DNA from: Minwuia sp048007105
GTDB taxonomy: Bacteria > Pseudomonadota > Alphaproteobacteria > Minwuiales > Minwuiaceae
Reading direction: 5' to 3'
Assembly (NCBI RefSeq): GCF_048007105.1
Contig: NZ_CP180352.1
Location: forward strand, 1,302,001 to 1,366,000
DNA length: 64,000 nucleotides
Part shown: positions 44,155 through 53,700 of the stretch, piece by piece
How the letters are laid out: every line of letters starts with the position of its first letter
Numbering within the stretch: position 1 is the first letter of the stretch
Notes under the pieces: generated by a model
The model's input: only the letters and a program-made list of their open reading frames with translations
What the model was told of the DNA's origin: nothing
The model's database searches: none
Program-made: the position numbers and the translations under genes

Positions 44155-45165
44155 TCAACCGACCCGGATCGCCAGCTTGCCGAAATGCCCGGCGGCCCGC
44201 ATCGCGCGGTAGGCGTCCGGCGCGCTCTCGAAACCGAAGGTCTCGTCGATCACCGGCGTGAGGCCGTGCAGCTCGATGGCCCGGTTCATGTCGGCGAACA
44301 TGGCGCGGCTGCCGACATAGATGCCGCGCACGGTGATCGATTTCCGCATGAAGTTCGTCGGATGCACGGTCCCGGCCGGCCCGGTCAGGATGCCGATCAG
44401 CCCGATGATCCCGCCGATGCGGGTGGCGTTGACCGAGCGGTCGAAGGTGCCCGGCCCGCCGACCTCGACGGCGCGGTCCACGCCCAGACCGCCGGTCATC
44501 TCCAGCACGGCCTGATCCCAGTCGGGATTGTCGCGGTAGTTGACGGTCCCGTCTGCGCCGAGCGCCTTCATCCGCTCGAGCTTGGCGTCTGATGACGAGG
44601 TGACGATGGTCCGCGCGCCCATCATCCTGCAGAACTGCTGCGCGAAGACCGAGACGCCGCCCGTGCCGAGCAGCAACACGGTCTCGCCGGCCTGGATCGG
44701 CTTCGGCAGGGTCAGCGCGTGCCATGCGGTCAGCGCCGCGCAGGGCAGGGTCGCCGCTTCCTCGTCGGACAGATGCACGGGCGTCGGAATGACGCCATGG
44801 GCCGGCAGCACGATCTCCTCGGCCAGGATACCCGGGCGCGGTCCGCCCAGCGCCGAACCCATGGTCTGCGGCCCGATCTCGCCGGCCGTCCAGTCCGCGA
44901 AGAAGCAGCCGGTGACCCGGTCGCCCTCCCTGTAGGGCGCACCTGCGCCCACGGCCGAGACGGTGCCCGCGCCGTCGGAGTTCGGGATCAGCGGCAACGC
45001 GACCCCGCGCGCCTCCGAATTCTCGATGGTCGAGAGATCGCGGTAGTTGATCGAGTTCGCGGCGACGCGCACCCGCACCTCGCCCGGCCCCGGTTCCGGC
45101 AGCGGCCGCTCCGCCAGCTTCAGCCCGTCGATCCCGTCATGCGATGCCAGCTCCCAGACGCGCAT
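44155..45165 (-). CDS. zinc-independent quinone oxidoreductase-like alcohol dehydrogenase (MDR superfamily)
   Basis: The 336-residue protein is an MDR dehydrogenase. It opens with EPGPGEVRVRVAANSINYRDL, where the usual zinc-ligand Cys is absent, and has the NAD(P) site VLLLGTGGVSVFAQQF, then GADGTVNYRDNPDW. No structural zinc lobe of four cysteines is seen, so it resembles quinone/enone reductases. It is upstream of the P450 gene in the same leftward direction, separated by about 80 bases. Confidence 0.88.
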   Translation of the reverse strand: MRVWELASHDGIDGLKLAERPLPEPGPGEVRVRVAANSINYRDLSTIENSEARGVALPLIPNSDGAGTVSAVGAGAPYREGDRVTGCFFADWTAGEIGPQTMGSALGGPRPGILAEEIVLPAHGVIPTPVHLSDEEAATLPCAALTAWHALTLPKPIQAGETVLLLGTGGVSVFAQQFCRMMGARTIVTSSSDAKLERMKALGADGTVNYRDNPDWDQAVLEMTGGLGVDRAVEVGGPGTFDRSVNATRIGGIIGLIGILTGPAGTVHPTNFMRKSITVRGIYVGSRAMFADMNRAIELHGLTPVIDETFGFESAPDAYRAMRAAGHFGKLAIRVG

Positions 45166-45200
45166 GGTTTCCTCCCCTTGTGTTGAACCCTGGTCAGAGG

Positions 45201-45290
45201 GTCATGCCCGCCCTGCGCGGGCATCCGGGCGATCGTCGGATCTTGCGGCGAAGCCGCACCGGACCCCCGCGTGAAGCGGGGGTGACCCCT
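45201..45290. repeat. compound intergenic repeat of three short hairpins
   Basis: Three small palindromes follow each other: TGCCCGC/GCGGGCA (45204-45222), TTGCGGC/GCCGCA (45243-45258) and CCCCCGC/GCGGGGG (45264-45282), enclosed by GGTCA (45200-45204) and TGACC (45283-45287). It resembles a repeat type common in proteobacterial genomes between convergent or tandem genes. Confidence 0.65.
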
Positions 45291-45325
45291 GATCTCCAGT
45301 CTCCGTGAATAGTGCCTGCAGGCCG

Positions 45326-45781
45326 TCAGCCCGCGTCCTTGCCCTCGAACAGGTGCGCGTACTCGCCATAGCCTTCCTTTTCCAGATCGGCGGCGGGGAT
45401 GAAGCGCAGCGAGGCCGAGTTGATGCAGTAGCGCATGCCGGTCGGCGGCGGCCCGTCCGGGAAGATGTGGCCCAGATGACTGTCGCCGTGCTTCGAGCGC
45501 ACTTCGATGCGGATCATGCCGTGGCTGGTGTCGCGCTTCTCGATGATGTTGTCCGGCTCCAGCGCCTCGAAATAGCTCGGCCAGCCGCAGGAACTGTCGA
45601 ACTTCTGCGACGAGGCGAACAGCGGTTCGCCCGATACGATGTCGACATAGATGCCGGCTTCCTTATGGTCCCAGAACTCGTTGCGGAAGGGCGGTTCGGT
45701 GGCGTCCTGCTGGGTCACCGCATACTGCACCCGGTCGAGCTTCTCGACGGCGGCCTCGGTCTTTGCGTAGGTCTTGCTCAT
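45326..45781 (-). CDS. msrB: peptide-methionine (R)-S-oxide reductase MsrB
   Basis: The 151-residue protein reduces R-methionine sulfoxide in proteins. Catalytic Cys119 is in RYCINSASLRF and the resolving Cys65 is in FDSSCGWPSY. The four zinc-binding cysteines of many MsrB proteins are missing (YVDIVSGEPLF, EVRSKHGDSH), so this is the zinc-free form. The start at 45781 fits a standard length of about 150 residues; the frame stays open upstream but without coding character. Confidence 0.94.
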   Translation of the reverse strand: MSKTYAKTEAAVEKLDRVQYAVTQQDATEPPFRNEFWDHKEAGIYVDIVSGEPLFASSQKFDSSCGWPSYFEALEPDNIIEKRDTSHGMIRIEVRSKHGDSHLGHIFPDGPPPTGMRYCINSASLRFIPAADLEKEGYGEYAHLFEGKDAG

Positions 45782-45953
45782 GCCTGTCTTCCGTTGTTCG
45801 CGATCGCTCCCCAAGATAGGCCACCCGGGGCCGGATGACGAGGGCGAGAGGCCATGGCCGGCAGACGGCGGCGCCTCGGCGGCGCGGAAAGCTTTGCCCG
45901 ATTCGTTAACGAAATTAACGTGGTGTGAATGCTTCACTCTCTATCCTGCCGCG

Positions 45954-47903
45954 ATGACAGGACGAATGGCCTCTAGGGCCACGCGCATTCGCAACTGGCG
46001 CATCCCGCGCGCTGGCCAGGCAACAGCACTGATTGCGGTGCTGGTGCTCTCATGGCTGCTCTTCATCGATCGCGACGGGGTGACACCGGTCCCGGATCAG
46101 CCGGCAGGCGCCGTGACGACCGAGGTCTCGGTCGCGGAAGGGCCCGTCGCTTTCGGGCGCGCGGGCGAGAACTGGCAACCGGCTGGCGCTGTATCCTGGC
46201 GGCAGATCGACGCCGACCACGCCCATTTCGGCTTCGACCGCGAGCCGCTTGCGCTCCGGGTCCGGGTGGACAATCCGACCGACGACGTCTTCCGGGGCGT
46301 GCTGGTCTACAAGTTCCCCTACATCGACCGGATCCGGTTCCTCGGCACGGACGTTCGCGGGCGGCCCGTCAGCCTGCTCACCGGCGACAGCGCGCCGCCG
46401 GACCCGCGGCTGCCGCGCAGTCATTTCCCGGCCTTCCCGGTCAATGTCGCGGCGGGCGCGGTCCTCGACCTCTATCTCACTGTCGAGACGACCTCGGTCC
46501 GGCTGACACCGGTCCGGCTCTACTCGGCGGAAGCCTTCGAGACCGCGAACCTGCGCGACCAGTTGTTGTTCGCAGCGCTGTTCGGCGCGGTGATCGCCGT
46601 CTGCATGTATGTGGTCACGGTCTATCTGACGGTGCGCGACAAGGCGTTTCTTGACTTCATAGCCTTCTCGATGACCTACGCCCTCTATGTGGCGGTGGCC
46701 TCAGGCATGGGCCAGACCTGGATCTGGCCCGGCGCTTGGGAGAACGCCAACGACCTGTTCTTCATCGTTCAGGGACTGCTGTTCGCATCCGGCGCGCGGT
46801 TCTTCCAGCGCTACATGCAGACGCCGGAACGGGCGCCCCGGGTCGACATCGTGATGCGCGTCCTGATCGCCGTCGGGCTGCTGACCAGCCTCACCCCGTG
46901 GCTGCCTTCGGCTGTCGGCCAGCTGGCCATCGCCTTCGTGGCCGGGCCGGGGGCGCTGTTCATTCTGGGGATCTCGATCTTCCTGGCGGTCCGCGGCAGC
47001 GACAGGGCGCGCGTCGTCGCCTTCGGCTGGGGCTTCAGCCAGGTGACGTCGGTCTTCATCTATCTGCGGATCTTCGACGTCACGCCCTACACGCCGCTCA
47101 ACCACTATCTGACGGCCATCGGCTGCGCCATCGCGACGCTCTATTTCGCCATCGCCCTGGCGCTGGGCCTGCGCCGCCAGCAGGAACAACTGCTGCTGGC
47201 CGAGAAGCTGAACGAGACGCGGGCCAGCTTCATGGCCGGGATGAGCCACGAACTGCGCACGCCGCTGAATGCGATCATGGGTTTCTCGGAGATGATGCGC
47301 GAGGAGATGCTGGGGAAGATCGAGCCGCCGGTCTACCGCGACTACGTCGTCGACATTCACGACAGCAGCCGCAACATGCTTCGCCTCGTCGATAACATCC
47401 TTGATATCTCACGCGTCGAGACCGGCGATTTCCGGCTGGAGCCGGAGAGCGTTCAACTCGACGAGCTGCTGGAGGAGACAGCTGCCGCGGTGGCCGAGAG
47501 CGCCGCCGAGGCCAAGGTGACCGTGCGGATCGATGCGGCGGGACCGGAAACGGAAGCGGTGCTTGACCGGCAGCTGATGCGCCGCGTGCTCGAGAGCCTG
47601 GCCTCCAACGCGGTCAAGTTCAGCCCCGAGGAGGGCGAGGTCGTGCTGTCCGCGGCGGTCGCCGGCGGCTGGGTCGTCTTCGGCATCGCCGACAACGGTC
47701 CGGGTATGGACCCAAGCGAGATCGAGCGGTTGCTGGTGCCCTTCGAGATGGTGCGCGTCAGCGCCTACAAGGCCAAGTCGGGCGCGGGCCTCGGTCTGCC
47801 GCTGGCCCATGCGCTGGTGCGCCAGCATGCCGGCGAACTCGCCTTCGAGACGGCGCCGGGCGCCGGCACCACCGTCACCGTCAGGCTGCGGCAGAAGACC
47901 TAG
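45954..47903 (+). CDS. 7TMR-DISM-type sensor histidine kinase
   Basis: The 649-residue protein has an N-terminal membrane segment (GQATALIAVLVLSWLLF), a periplasmic 7TMR-DISM extracellular-like domain, about seven helices from residue 190 and a histidine kinase core. The phosphorylated His432 is in AGMSHELRTPLNAIMGFSE, with N-box VKFSPEEGEV, G1 FGIADNGPGM and G2 GAGLGLPLAHAL. No response regulator gene is adjacent, so it is an orphan kinase. ATGs at 45954 and 45966 are both possible. Confidence 0.9.
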   Translation: MTGRMASRATRIRNWRIPRAGQATALIAVLVLSWLLFIDRDGVTPVPDQPAGAVTTEVSVAEGPVAFGRAGENWQPAGAVSWRQIDADHAHFGFDREPLALRVRVDNPTDDVFRGVLVYKFPYIDRIRFLGTDVRGRPVSLLTGDSAPPDPRLPRSHFPAFPVNVAAGAVLDLYLTVETTSVRLTPVRLYSAEAFETANLRDQLLFAALFGAVIAVCMYVVTVYLTVRDKAFLDFIAFSMTYALYVAVASGMGQTWIWPGAWENANDLFFIVQGLLFASGARFFQRYMQTPERAPRVDIVMRVLIAVGLLTSLTPWLPSAVGQLAIAFVAGPGALFILGISIFLAVRGSDRARVVAFGWGFSQVTSVFIYLRIFDVTPYTPLNHYLTAIGCAIATLYFAIALALGLRRQQEQLLLAEKLNETRASFMAGMSHELRTPLNAIMGFSEMMREEMLGKIEPPVYRDYVVDIHDSSRNMLRLVDNILDISRVETGDFRLEPESVQLDELLEETAAAVAESAAEAKVTVRIDAAGPETEAVLDRQLMRRVLESLASNAVKFSPEEGEVVLSAAVAGGWVVFGIADNGPGMDPSEIERLLVPFEMVRVSAYKAKSGAGLGLPLAHALVRQHAGELAFETAPGAGTTVTVRLRQKT

Positions 47904-48847
47904 CGGTAGACCGAGAGTTCCAGCCGGGCGGCGAGGACGCCCAGCGCCTTCATGGCGCCGATGCTGTTGCCCTTCTGGCCCAGCGCCGGGCCGAAGCCGG
48001 CAATCGCCATCCGCCCCGGCGCGATGGCCAGCACTGCGCCGCTGACCGAGCTTTTCGACGGCAGACCGACCTCGATCGCATGGCTGCCGACCTCGTCATA
48101 CATGCCTGACGTCGCCATCAGCGCGACGATGCCGTGATTGCTCGCGGGCGCGAGTACCCTTTTTCCGGTCAGGGGGTCGCGGCCGTTGTTGACCAGGTAG
48201 AGGCTGAGGCGGGCGAGGCTTTCGGCGGTGCAGCTGGTCGCGCATTGGCGAAAGTAGGTTTCCACCGCGACCTCGACGTCCGGAATGGTGCCGTGATGGC
48301 GCATGATCTCCGCCAGCGCCCGGTTGCGGTGCCCGGTATCGGCCTCCGAACGGAAGACATCCTCGTTGACCGGAAAGGCCCCCGCGCCCAGCCCGGAAGA
48401 CTGGCCGAGAAAGGTGCGGAAGCGATCGATCTTGGCGTCCGCGGTCGCGCCCTGCAGATGGCTGGAGGTCAGGATCGCGCCCGCATTGATGTAGGGGTTG
48501 CGCGGCTGCCCTTTCTCTTCCTCCAGCTTGACGATGGAGAAGAAGGCGTCGCCCGACGGCTCGACAGACATGTGATCGAAAACCTTTTCGCCCGAGGCGG
48601 CCACAACCGCCGAAAGCGAGAAGACCTTCGAGGCGCTTTGCAGCGTGAAGGGATGCTGCGCGTCGCCATGGCTGTAGGATTGGCCGTCGACGGTATGGAT
48701 CGCGAGGCCGAACAGGCTTGGATCCACACGGGCGAGTTCGGGAATGTAGGCCGCGACCTTGCCGTCGGCGCAGCGGGCCTTGCCGACCTTCCAGGCGGCG
48801 GCCAGCGCCGCTTCGATGTCGGCCGGCGCTGGCAGCGGGCGGGTCAT
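47900..48847 (-). CDS. glsA: glutaminase
   Basis: The 315-residue enzyme hydrolyses glutamine to glutamate and ammonia. The serine-type site is LQSASKVFSLS (Ser71, Lys74), followed by EPSGDAFFSIVKLEEEKGQPRNPYINAGA, both strongly conserved in glutaminases. Further marks are SSGLGAGAFPVNEDVF and NHGIVALMATSGMYD. Its start overlaps the stop of the Anbu gene by four bases, so it is co-translated with that peptidase. Confidence 0.95.
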   Translation of the reverse strand: MTRPLPAPADIEAALAAAWKVGKARCADGKVAAYIPELARVDPSLFGLAIHTVDGQSYSHGDAQHPFTLQSASKVFSLSAVVAASGEKVFDHMSVEPSGDAFFSIVKLEEEKGQPRNPYINAGAILTSSHLQGATADAKIDRFRTFLGQSSGLGAGAFPVNEDVFRSEADTGHRNRALAEIMRHHGTIPDVEVAVETYFRQCATSCTAESLARLSLYLVNNGRDPLTGKRVLAPASNHGIVALMATSGMYDEVGSHAIEVGLPSKSSVSGAVLAIAPGRMAIAGFGPALGQKGNSIGAMKALGVLAARLELSVYR

Positions 48848-49581
48848 CCGATTTCAGGCCAGTCGGCCAGCGGCAGGCCGCGCACCGCGTCGCGGATGGC
48901 GTTGCCATAGCCGTCGCGGACCGATTGCAGATAGGGATCGGTATCGGCGATGCGGCGCACCTGAACCGGACCGATCGTGTCCTTGCGGTAGACCACCATG
49001 TCATAGGGCGGCGCGACGGACAGGTTCGACCGGACCGTGGCGTCGAAACTGATCAGCGTCAGCTTCACCGCCTCGGCGACGCCGGCATAATGGTTCATTG
49101 CACGGTCCAGAATGGGCTTCCCGTACTTCGTCTCCCCGATCTGCAGGTAGGGCGTGTCGTAGGACGCCTCGATAAAGTTGCCGGCCGGATAGATGAGGAA
49201 CAGCCGGTGCTTGCCGCCTGCGATCTGTCCCGCGAACAGGAAGCTGCCCGAGGCGTCGCCGTAGCCCTGGACGTGCTGGGCGTCCTTGTTCATCACCTCG
49301 CGCAGAACGCTGCCGACCATTGTCACGGCGTCGAACATGGTCTGCGCCGAATTCAGGTTTGTGGGGTTCTCGGGCTGCAGCAGACGCTGGCGCAGCAGGG
49401 TCACCACCGCCTGCGTCGTGGCGAGATTGCCGGCCGATGCCAGGATCATCACCCGTTCGCCGGGGTTCTGGAAGACGCTCACCTTCTCGACCGTGGCGAC
49501 GTGATCGACGCCGGCGTTGGTGCGCGTGTCAGCGGTCAGAACGATGCCGTCCTCAAGGAACAGGCCGAGACCGTAGGTCAT
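48844..49581 (-). CDS. Anbu (ancestral beta-subunit) proteasome-type peptidase
   Basis: The 245-residue protein is an Anbu, an HslV/proteasome-like member with an N-terminal threonine. MTYGLGLFLEDGIVLTADTR places Thr2 (Thr1 after Met removal), Asp18 and Lys33 as the active-site set, and ERVMILASAGNLATTQAVV is the family core. Anbu is usually found with alpha-E, ATP-grasp and transglutaminase genes; none are here. Instead its stop overlaps the glutaminase start. Substrates are not known. Confidence 0.9.
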   Translation of the reverse strand: MTYGLGLFLEDGIVLTADTRTNAGVDHVATVEKVSVFQNPGERVMILASAGNLATTQAVVTLLRQRLLQPENPTNLNSAQTMFDAVTMVGSVLREVMNKDAQHVQGYGDASGSFLFAGQIAGGKHRLFLIYPAGNFIEASYDTPYLQIGETKYGKPILDRAMNHYAGVAEAVKLTLISFDATVRSNLSVAPPYDMVVYRKDTIGPVQVRRIADTDPYLQSVRDGYGNAIRDAVRGLPLADWPEIG

Positions 49582-49692
49582 GTTCGTGTTTCCCCCATTG
49601 AGAGCCCTTACCCGGCCCCTTCGCGCGCATACGTTGGCATGTATGATGGGTCCGGCAAGTGAAATCACGCGCATTCGGGGGAGGAATTCGCG

Positions 49693-50718
49693 ATGCCCAT
49701 CGATCCTGCCTGGCTGGACAAGGTCAGGGAACCGATCATCGATCCGGACCGGCCCATCATCGATCCGCACCACCATCTCTGGGACCGGCCGTCGATCAGC
49801 AAGCTGCCCGCCGGTCGCTACCTGCTGCACGACCTTCTGGACGACCTGAATTCAGGCCACAACGTCGTCGCGACCGTCTTCGTCGAGTGCGCCAGCTATT
49901 ACCGCGCCGACGGGCCGGAGCATCTGAAGCCCGTCGGCGAGACCGAGTTCGTCAACGGCGTCGCGGCCATGACCGCGTCGGGCTTCTACGGGCCCGTCCG
50001 CGCCTGCGCCGGCATTGTCAGCCTGGCCGACCTGAACCTCGGCGCGAAGGTGGGCGAGGTGCTGGACGCCCATATCGCCGCCGCGCCCGCGCGCTTCCGC
50101 GGCATCCGCCATGCCGGCGGCTGGGACGAGTCGGACGAGGTGCGGAACTCGCACACGAATCCGTTTCCGGGCATGTTCGGCGACGCCACCTTCCGTGAGG
50201 GCTTCGCTGAACTGGGCAAACGCGGGCTCAGCTTCGAGGCCTGGTGCTATCACACCCAGATCGGCGACGTGATCGATCTCGCCCGGGCCTTCCCTGACAC
50301 GGTGATCATCGCCGACCATTTTCTCGGTCCCGTCGGCGTCGGTCCCTATGAGGGCCGGCGCGAGGAGATCTTCGAGGTCTGGAAGGGCGAATTCGCGGAG
50401 CTGGCGGCCTGCGAGAACGTCGTCGCCAAGCTGGGCGGCATCAACATGGCGATCAACGGCTTCGGCTGGCACAAGCTGGACAATCCGCCGACGTCGAAGG
50501 AACTCGTTCAGGCGACCGGCGACTGGTACGCCCATGCCATCGACGTCTTCGGGCCGGACCGCTGCATGTTCGAGAGCAACTTCCCCGTCGACAAGAACTC
50601 GGTCAGCTATCCGGTCCTCTGGAACGCCTTCAAGCTGATCGCGTCTGCCTACACCGACGCCGAGCGGGACGCCCTGTTCCACGACACGGCGAAACGGGTC
50701 TACAGGCTCGATCTCTGA
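49693..50718 (+). CDS. amidohydrolase 2 family protein
   Basis: The 341-residue protein is a TIM-barrel amidohydrolase. It has the metal site IIDPHHHLWDRP (His26-28), then RFRGIRHAGGWDES, VIIADHFLGPVG and CMFESNFPVDKNSVSY near the C-terminus, as in lactonases and hydrolases of the 4-sulfomuconolactonase/2-pyrone-4,6-dicarboxylate type. Substrate is unknown. It reads away from the Anbu gene and sits about 40 bases ahead of putA. Confidence 0.88.
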   Translation: MPIDPAWLDKVREPIIDPDRPIIDPHHHLWDRPSISKLPAGRYLLHDLLDDLNSGHNVVATVFVECASYYRADGPEHLKPVGETEFVNGVAAMTASGFYGPVRACAGIVSLADLNLGAKVGEVLDAHIAAAPARFRGIRHAGGWDESDEVRNSHTNPFPGMFGDATFREGFAELGKRGLSFEAWCYHTQIGDVIDLARAFPDTVIIADHFLGPVGVGPYEGRREEIFEVWKGEFAELAACENVVAKLGGINMAINGFGWHKLDNPPTSKELVQATGDWYAHAIDVFGPDRCMFESNFPVDKNSVSYPVLWNAFKLIASAYTDAERDALFHDTAKRVYRLDL

Positions 50719-50758
50719 AGCGCCTTTAACGCGCGGACGGCTCTGTTAGGCTCCGCCC

Positions 50759-53700
50759 ATGGCAGAAGAGTCGCTCGAGGAAATCCGCGCCCGGCTGCGG
50801 GCGGCGGTGCTGGAAGACGAGGCCGCGGTTCTGGCCCGGCTGACGGAAAAGGCGCGGCTGTCGGCGCATGACCGGCGGCTGATCTCGAAACGGGCCGCCG
50901 GGCTGGTGCGCCAGGTGCGCGACGCCGGGCCGCCGGTGGCGCTGGAAGCCTTCCTGACCGAATACGGCCTGTCGACCAGCGAGGGCGTGGCGCTGATGTG
51001 CCTCGCCGAGGCGATGCTCCGCGTGCCCGATGCCGAGACGGTCGACGAGCTGATCCGGGACAAGATCGCGCCCCATGACTGGGGCAGCCATGTGGGCGAT
51101 TCCGGTTCGATCCTGGTCAATGCCTCGACCTGGGCGCTGATGCTGACCGGCCGGGTGCTGGAGGACGAGCCGCCCGGCGTCGCCGGGGCGCTGCGCGGGC
51201 TTGTCCGGCGGATGGGCGAGCCGGTGATCCGCACGGCCGTCTCGACGGCGATGAAGGAACTCGGCGGCCAGTTCGTGCTCGGCCAGGACATCCGCGAGGC
51301 CATGAAGCGGGGGCGGGAAGCCGAAGAGAACGGCTACACCTATTCCTTCGACATGCTGGGCGAGGCGGCGCGGACCGAGGCCGATGCGGCGCGCTACGCG
51401 AAGGCCTATTCGGACGCTATTGCCGCCATCGCAAAGCATGCGAAATCCGACGAGATCGCGGCCAATCCCGGCATCTCGGTGAAACTTTCGGCGCTGCATC
51501 CGCGCTACGAGTACGGCAAGGGCGCGACCGTCCTGGCCGAACTGGCCGAACGGACGCTGAAGCTGGCGCGGCAGGCCGCGGACGCCCGCATCGGCTTCAA
51601 TATCGACGCCGAGGAGGCCGACAGGCTCGATCCCTCGCTCGACGTGATCCAGCGGGTGCTTGGGGATCCGTCGCTGGCGGGCTGGGACGGTTTCGGCGTT
51701 GTCGTGCAGGCCTATGGCCAGCGCGCCGGGCATGTCATCGACTGGCTCCACGCGCTGGCGGAGATGCTCGACCGGCGCATCATGGTCAGGCTGGTGAAGG
51801 GGGCCTACTGGGACACGGAAGTGAAGCGCGCCCAGACGCTGGGGCTGGACGGCTTCCCAGTCTTCACCCGCAAGGTGAACACCGACATCTCCTATATCGC
51901 CAACGCCCGCCGGCTGCTGAACCGGCGCGACCGCATATATCCGCAGTTCGCGACCCACAATGCCCACACGGTGGCCGCGGTGCTGCAGATGGCCGGCAGC
52001 GACACCGGCAGCTACGAGTTCCAGCGTCTGCACGGCATGGGCGAGGCGTTGCACGAGGCCGTGCGCAACGACGAAGGCAACCGCTGCCGCATCTACGCGC
52101 CGGTGGGCAAACACCGCGATCTGCTCGCCTATCTGGTCCGGCGCCTGCTGGAGAACGGCGCCAACAGCTCCTTCGTGCACCAGATCGCCGACACGGAAGT
52201 CGATCCGGCGGCCATCGCCGCCGATCCCTTCGCCGAGTATGAGGCGCTCGACAGTGTCCGGCATCCGGCCATCCCGCGGGGACCGGATCTCTACGGCGCC
52301 GCCCGCCGCAATTCGAAGGGCTGGGACACCACCGATCCGGCCGAGATCACTGCGATCGAGGCCGGACGGGCGCCGTTCGCGCGGCCGCATGTCTGGCGCG
52401 CCGGCCCGCCCGGCAAGGGACGGCCCGCACTGAATCCGGCGGATCCGGACGACATCGTCGGCGAGGTCTGCGAGGTCGGTGCAGATGCGGCCGCGGCGGC
52501 CGTGGCCCGTGCGGTCGATGCGCAGCCGGGCTGGGCAGCGACGCCCGTCGGCACACGTGCCGCAATGCTGCGCAAGGTGGCCGATCTCTACGAGGCGCAT
52601 GCGGCAGAGTTCTTCGCGCTGGCGGCGCGGGAGGCGGGCAAGTCGCTGCTCGACGCCGTGGCCGAGGTGCGCGAGGCAGTCGACTTCCTGCGCTACTACG
52701 CGCTGCAGGCGCCGCGGGCCGAATACGGCACCGGGGCGCGCGGGGTCATTGTCTGCATCAGCCCCTGGAACTTCCCGTTGGCCATCTTCACCGGCCAGAT
52801 CGCGGCGGCGCTGGCAACCGGCAACGCCGTCGTCGCCAAGCCGGCCGAACAGACACCACTCATTGCCGCCCGGGCCGTAGAGCTGATGCATCAGGCCGGT
52901 ATTCCGGACGATGTCGTGCAACTTCTGCCCGGCGACGGGCCGTCTGTCGGCGCGCCGCTGACGGCCGATCCGCGGATTGCGGGCGTCTGTTTCACAGGCT
53001 CGACCGAAGTGGCGCGTCTGATCGACCGGCAGCTGGCCGACACTGCCGCGCCAGATGCGATGCTGATCGCGGAGACCGGCGGGCTCAACGCGATGATCGT
53101 CGATTCCACGGCACTGCCGGAACAGGCGGTCCGCGACATTCTCGCCAGCGCCTTCCAGAGCGCGGGCCAGCGGTGTTCGGCGCTGCGTGTGCTCTATCTG
53201 CAGGCGGATATCGCCGATGGGCTGCTCGAGATGCTGTTCGGTGCCATGGACGCGCTGGACCTGGGCGATCCCTGGTTCCTGCAGACCGACGTGGGACCCG
53301 TCATCGACGAGGAGGCGAAGCAGCAGATCACGGACTACATCGACGCTGCCGCGAAGCAGGGACGTCTGCTCAAGCGCCTCGAGACGCCGCCCGCCGGCCT
53401 GTTCGCCGCGCCCGCGGTGATCGAGGTCGACGGCATCGGCGCGGTGGAGCGGGAGATCTTCGGCCCGGTCCTGCATGTCGCCCGCTACCGGGCCGAGGAC
53501 ATCGACAGGGTGGTGGATGACATCAATGCGCGGGGGTTCGGCCTCACCTTCGGTGTTCACAGCCGCATCGACCGGCGGGTGCAGGATCTGGTCGACGGCA
53601 TCCACGCCGGCAATCTCTACGTCAACCGCAACCAGATCGGCGCCATCGTCGGCTGCCAGCCCTTCGGTGGCGAGGGCCTGTCGGGGACGGGACCGAAGGC

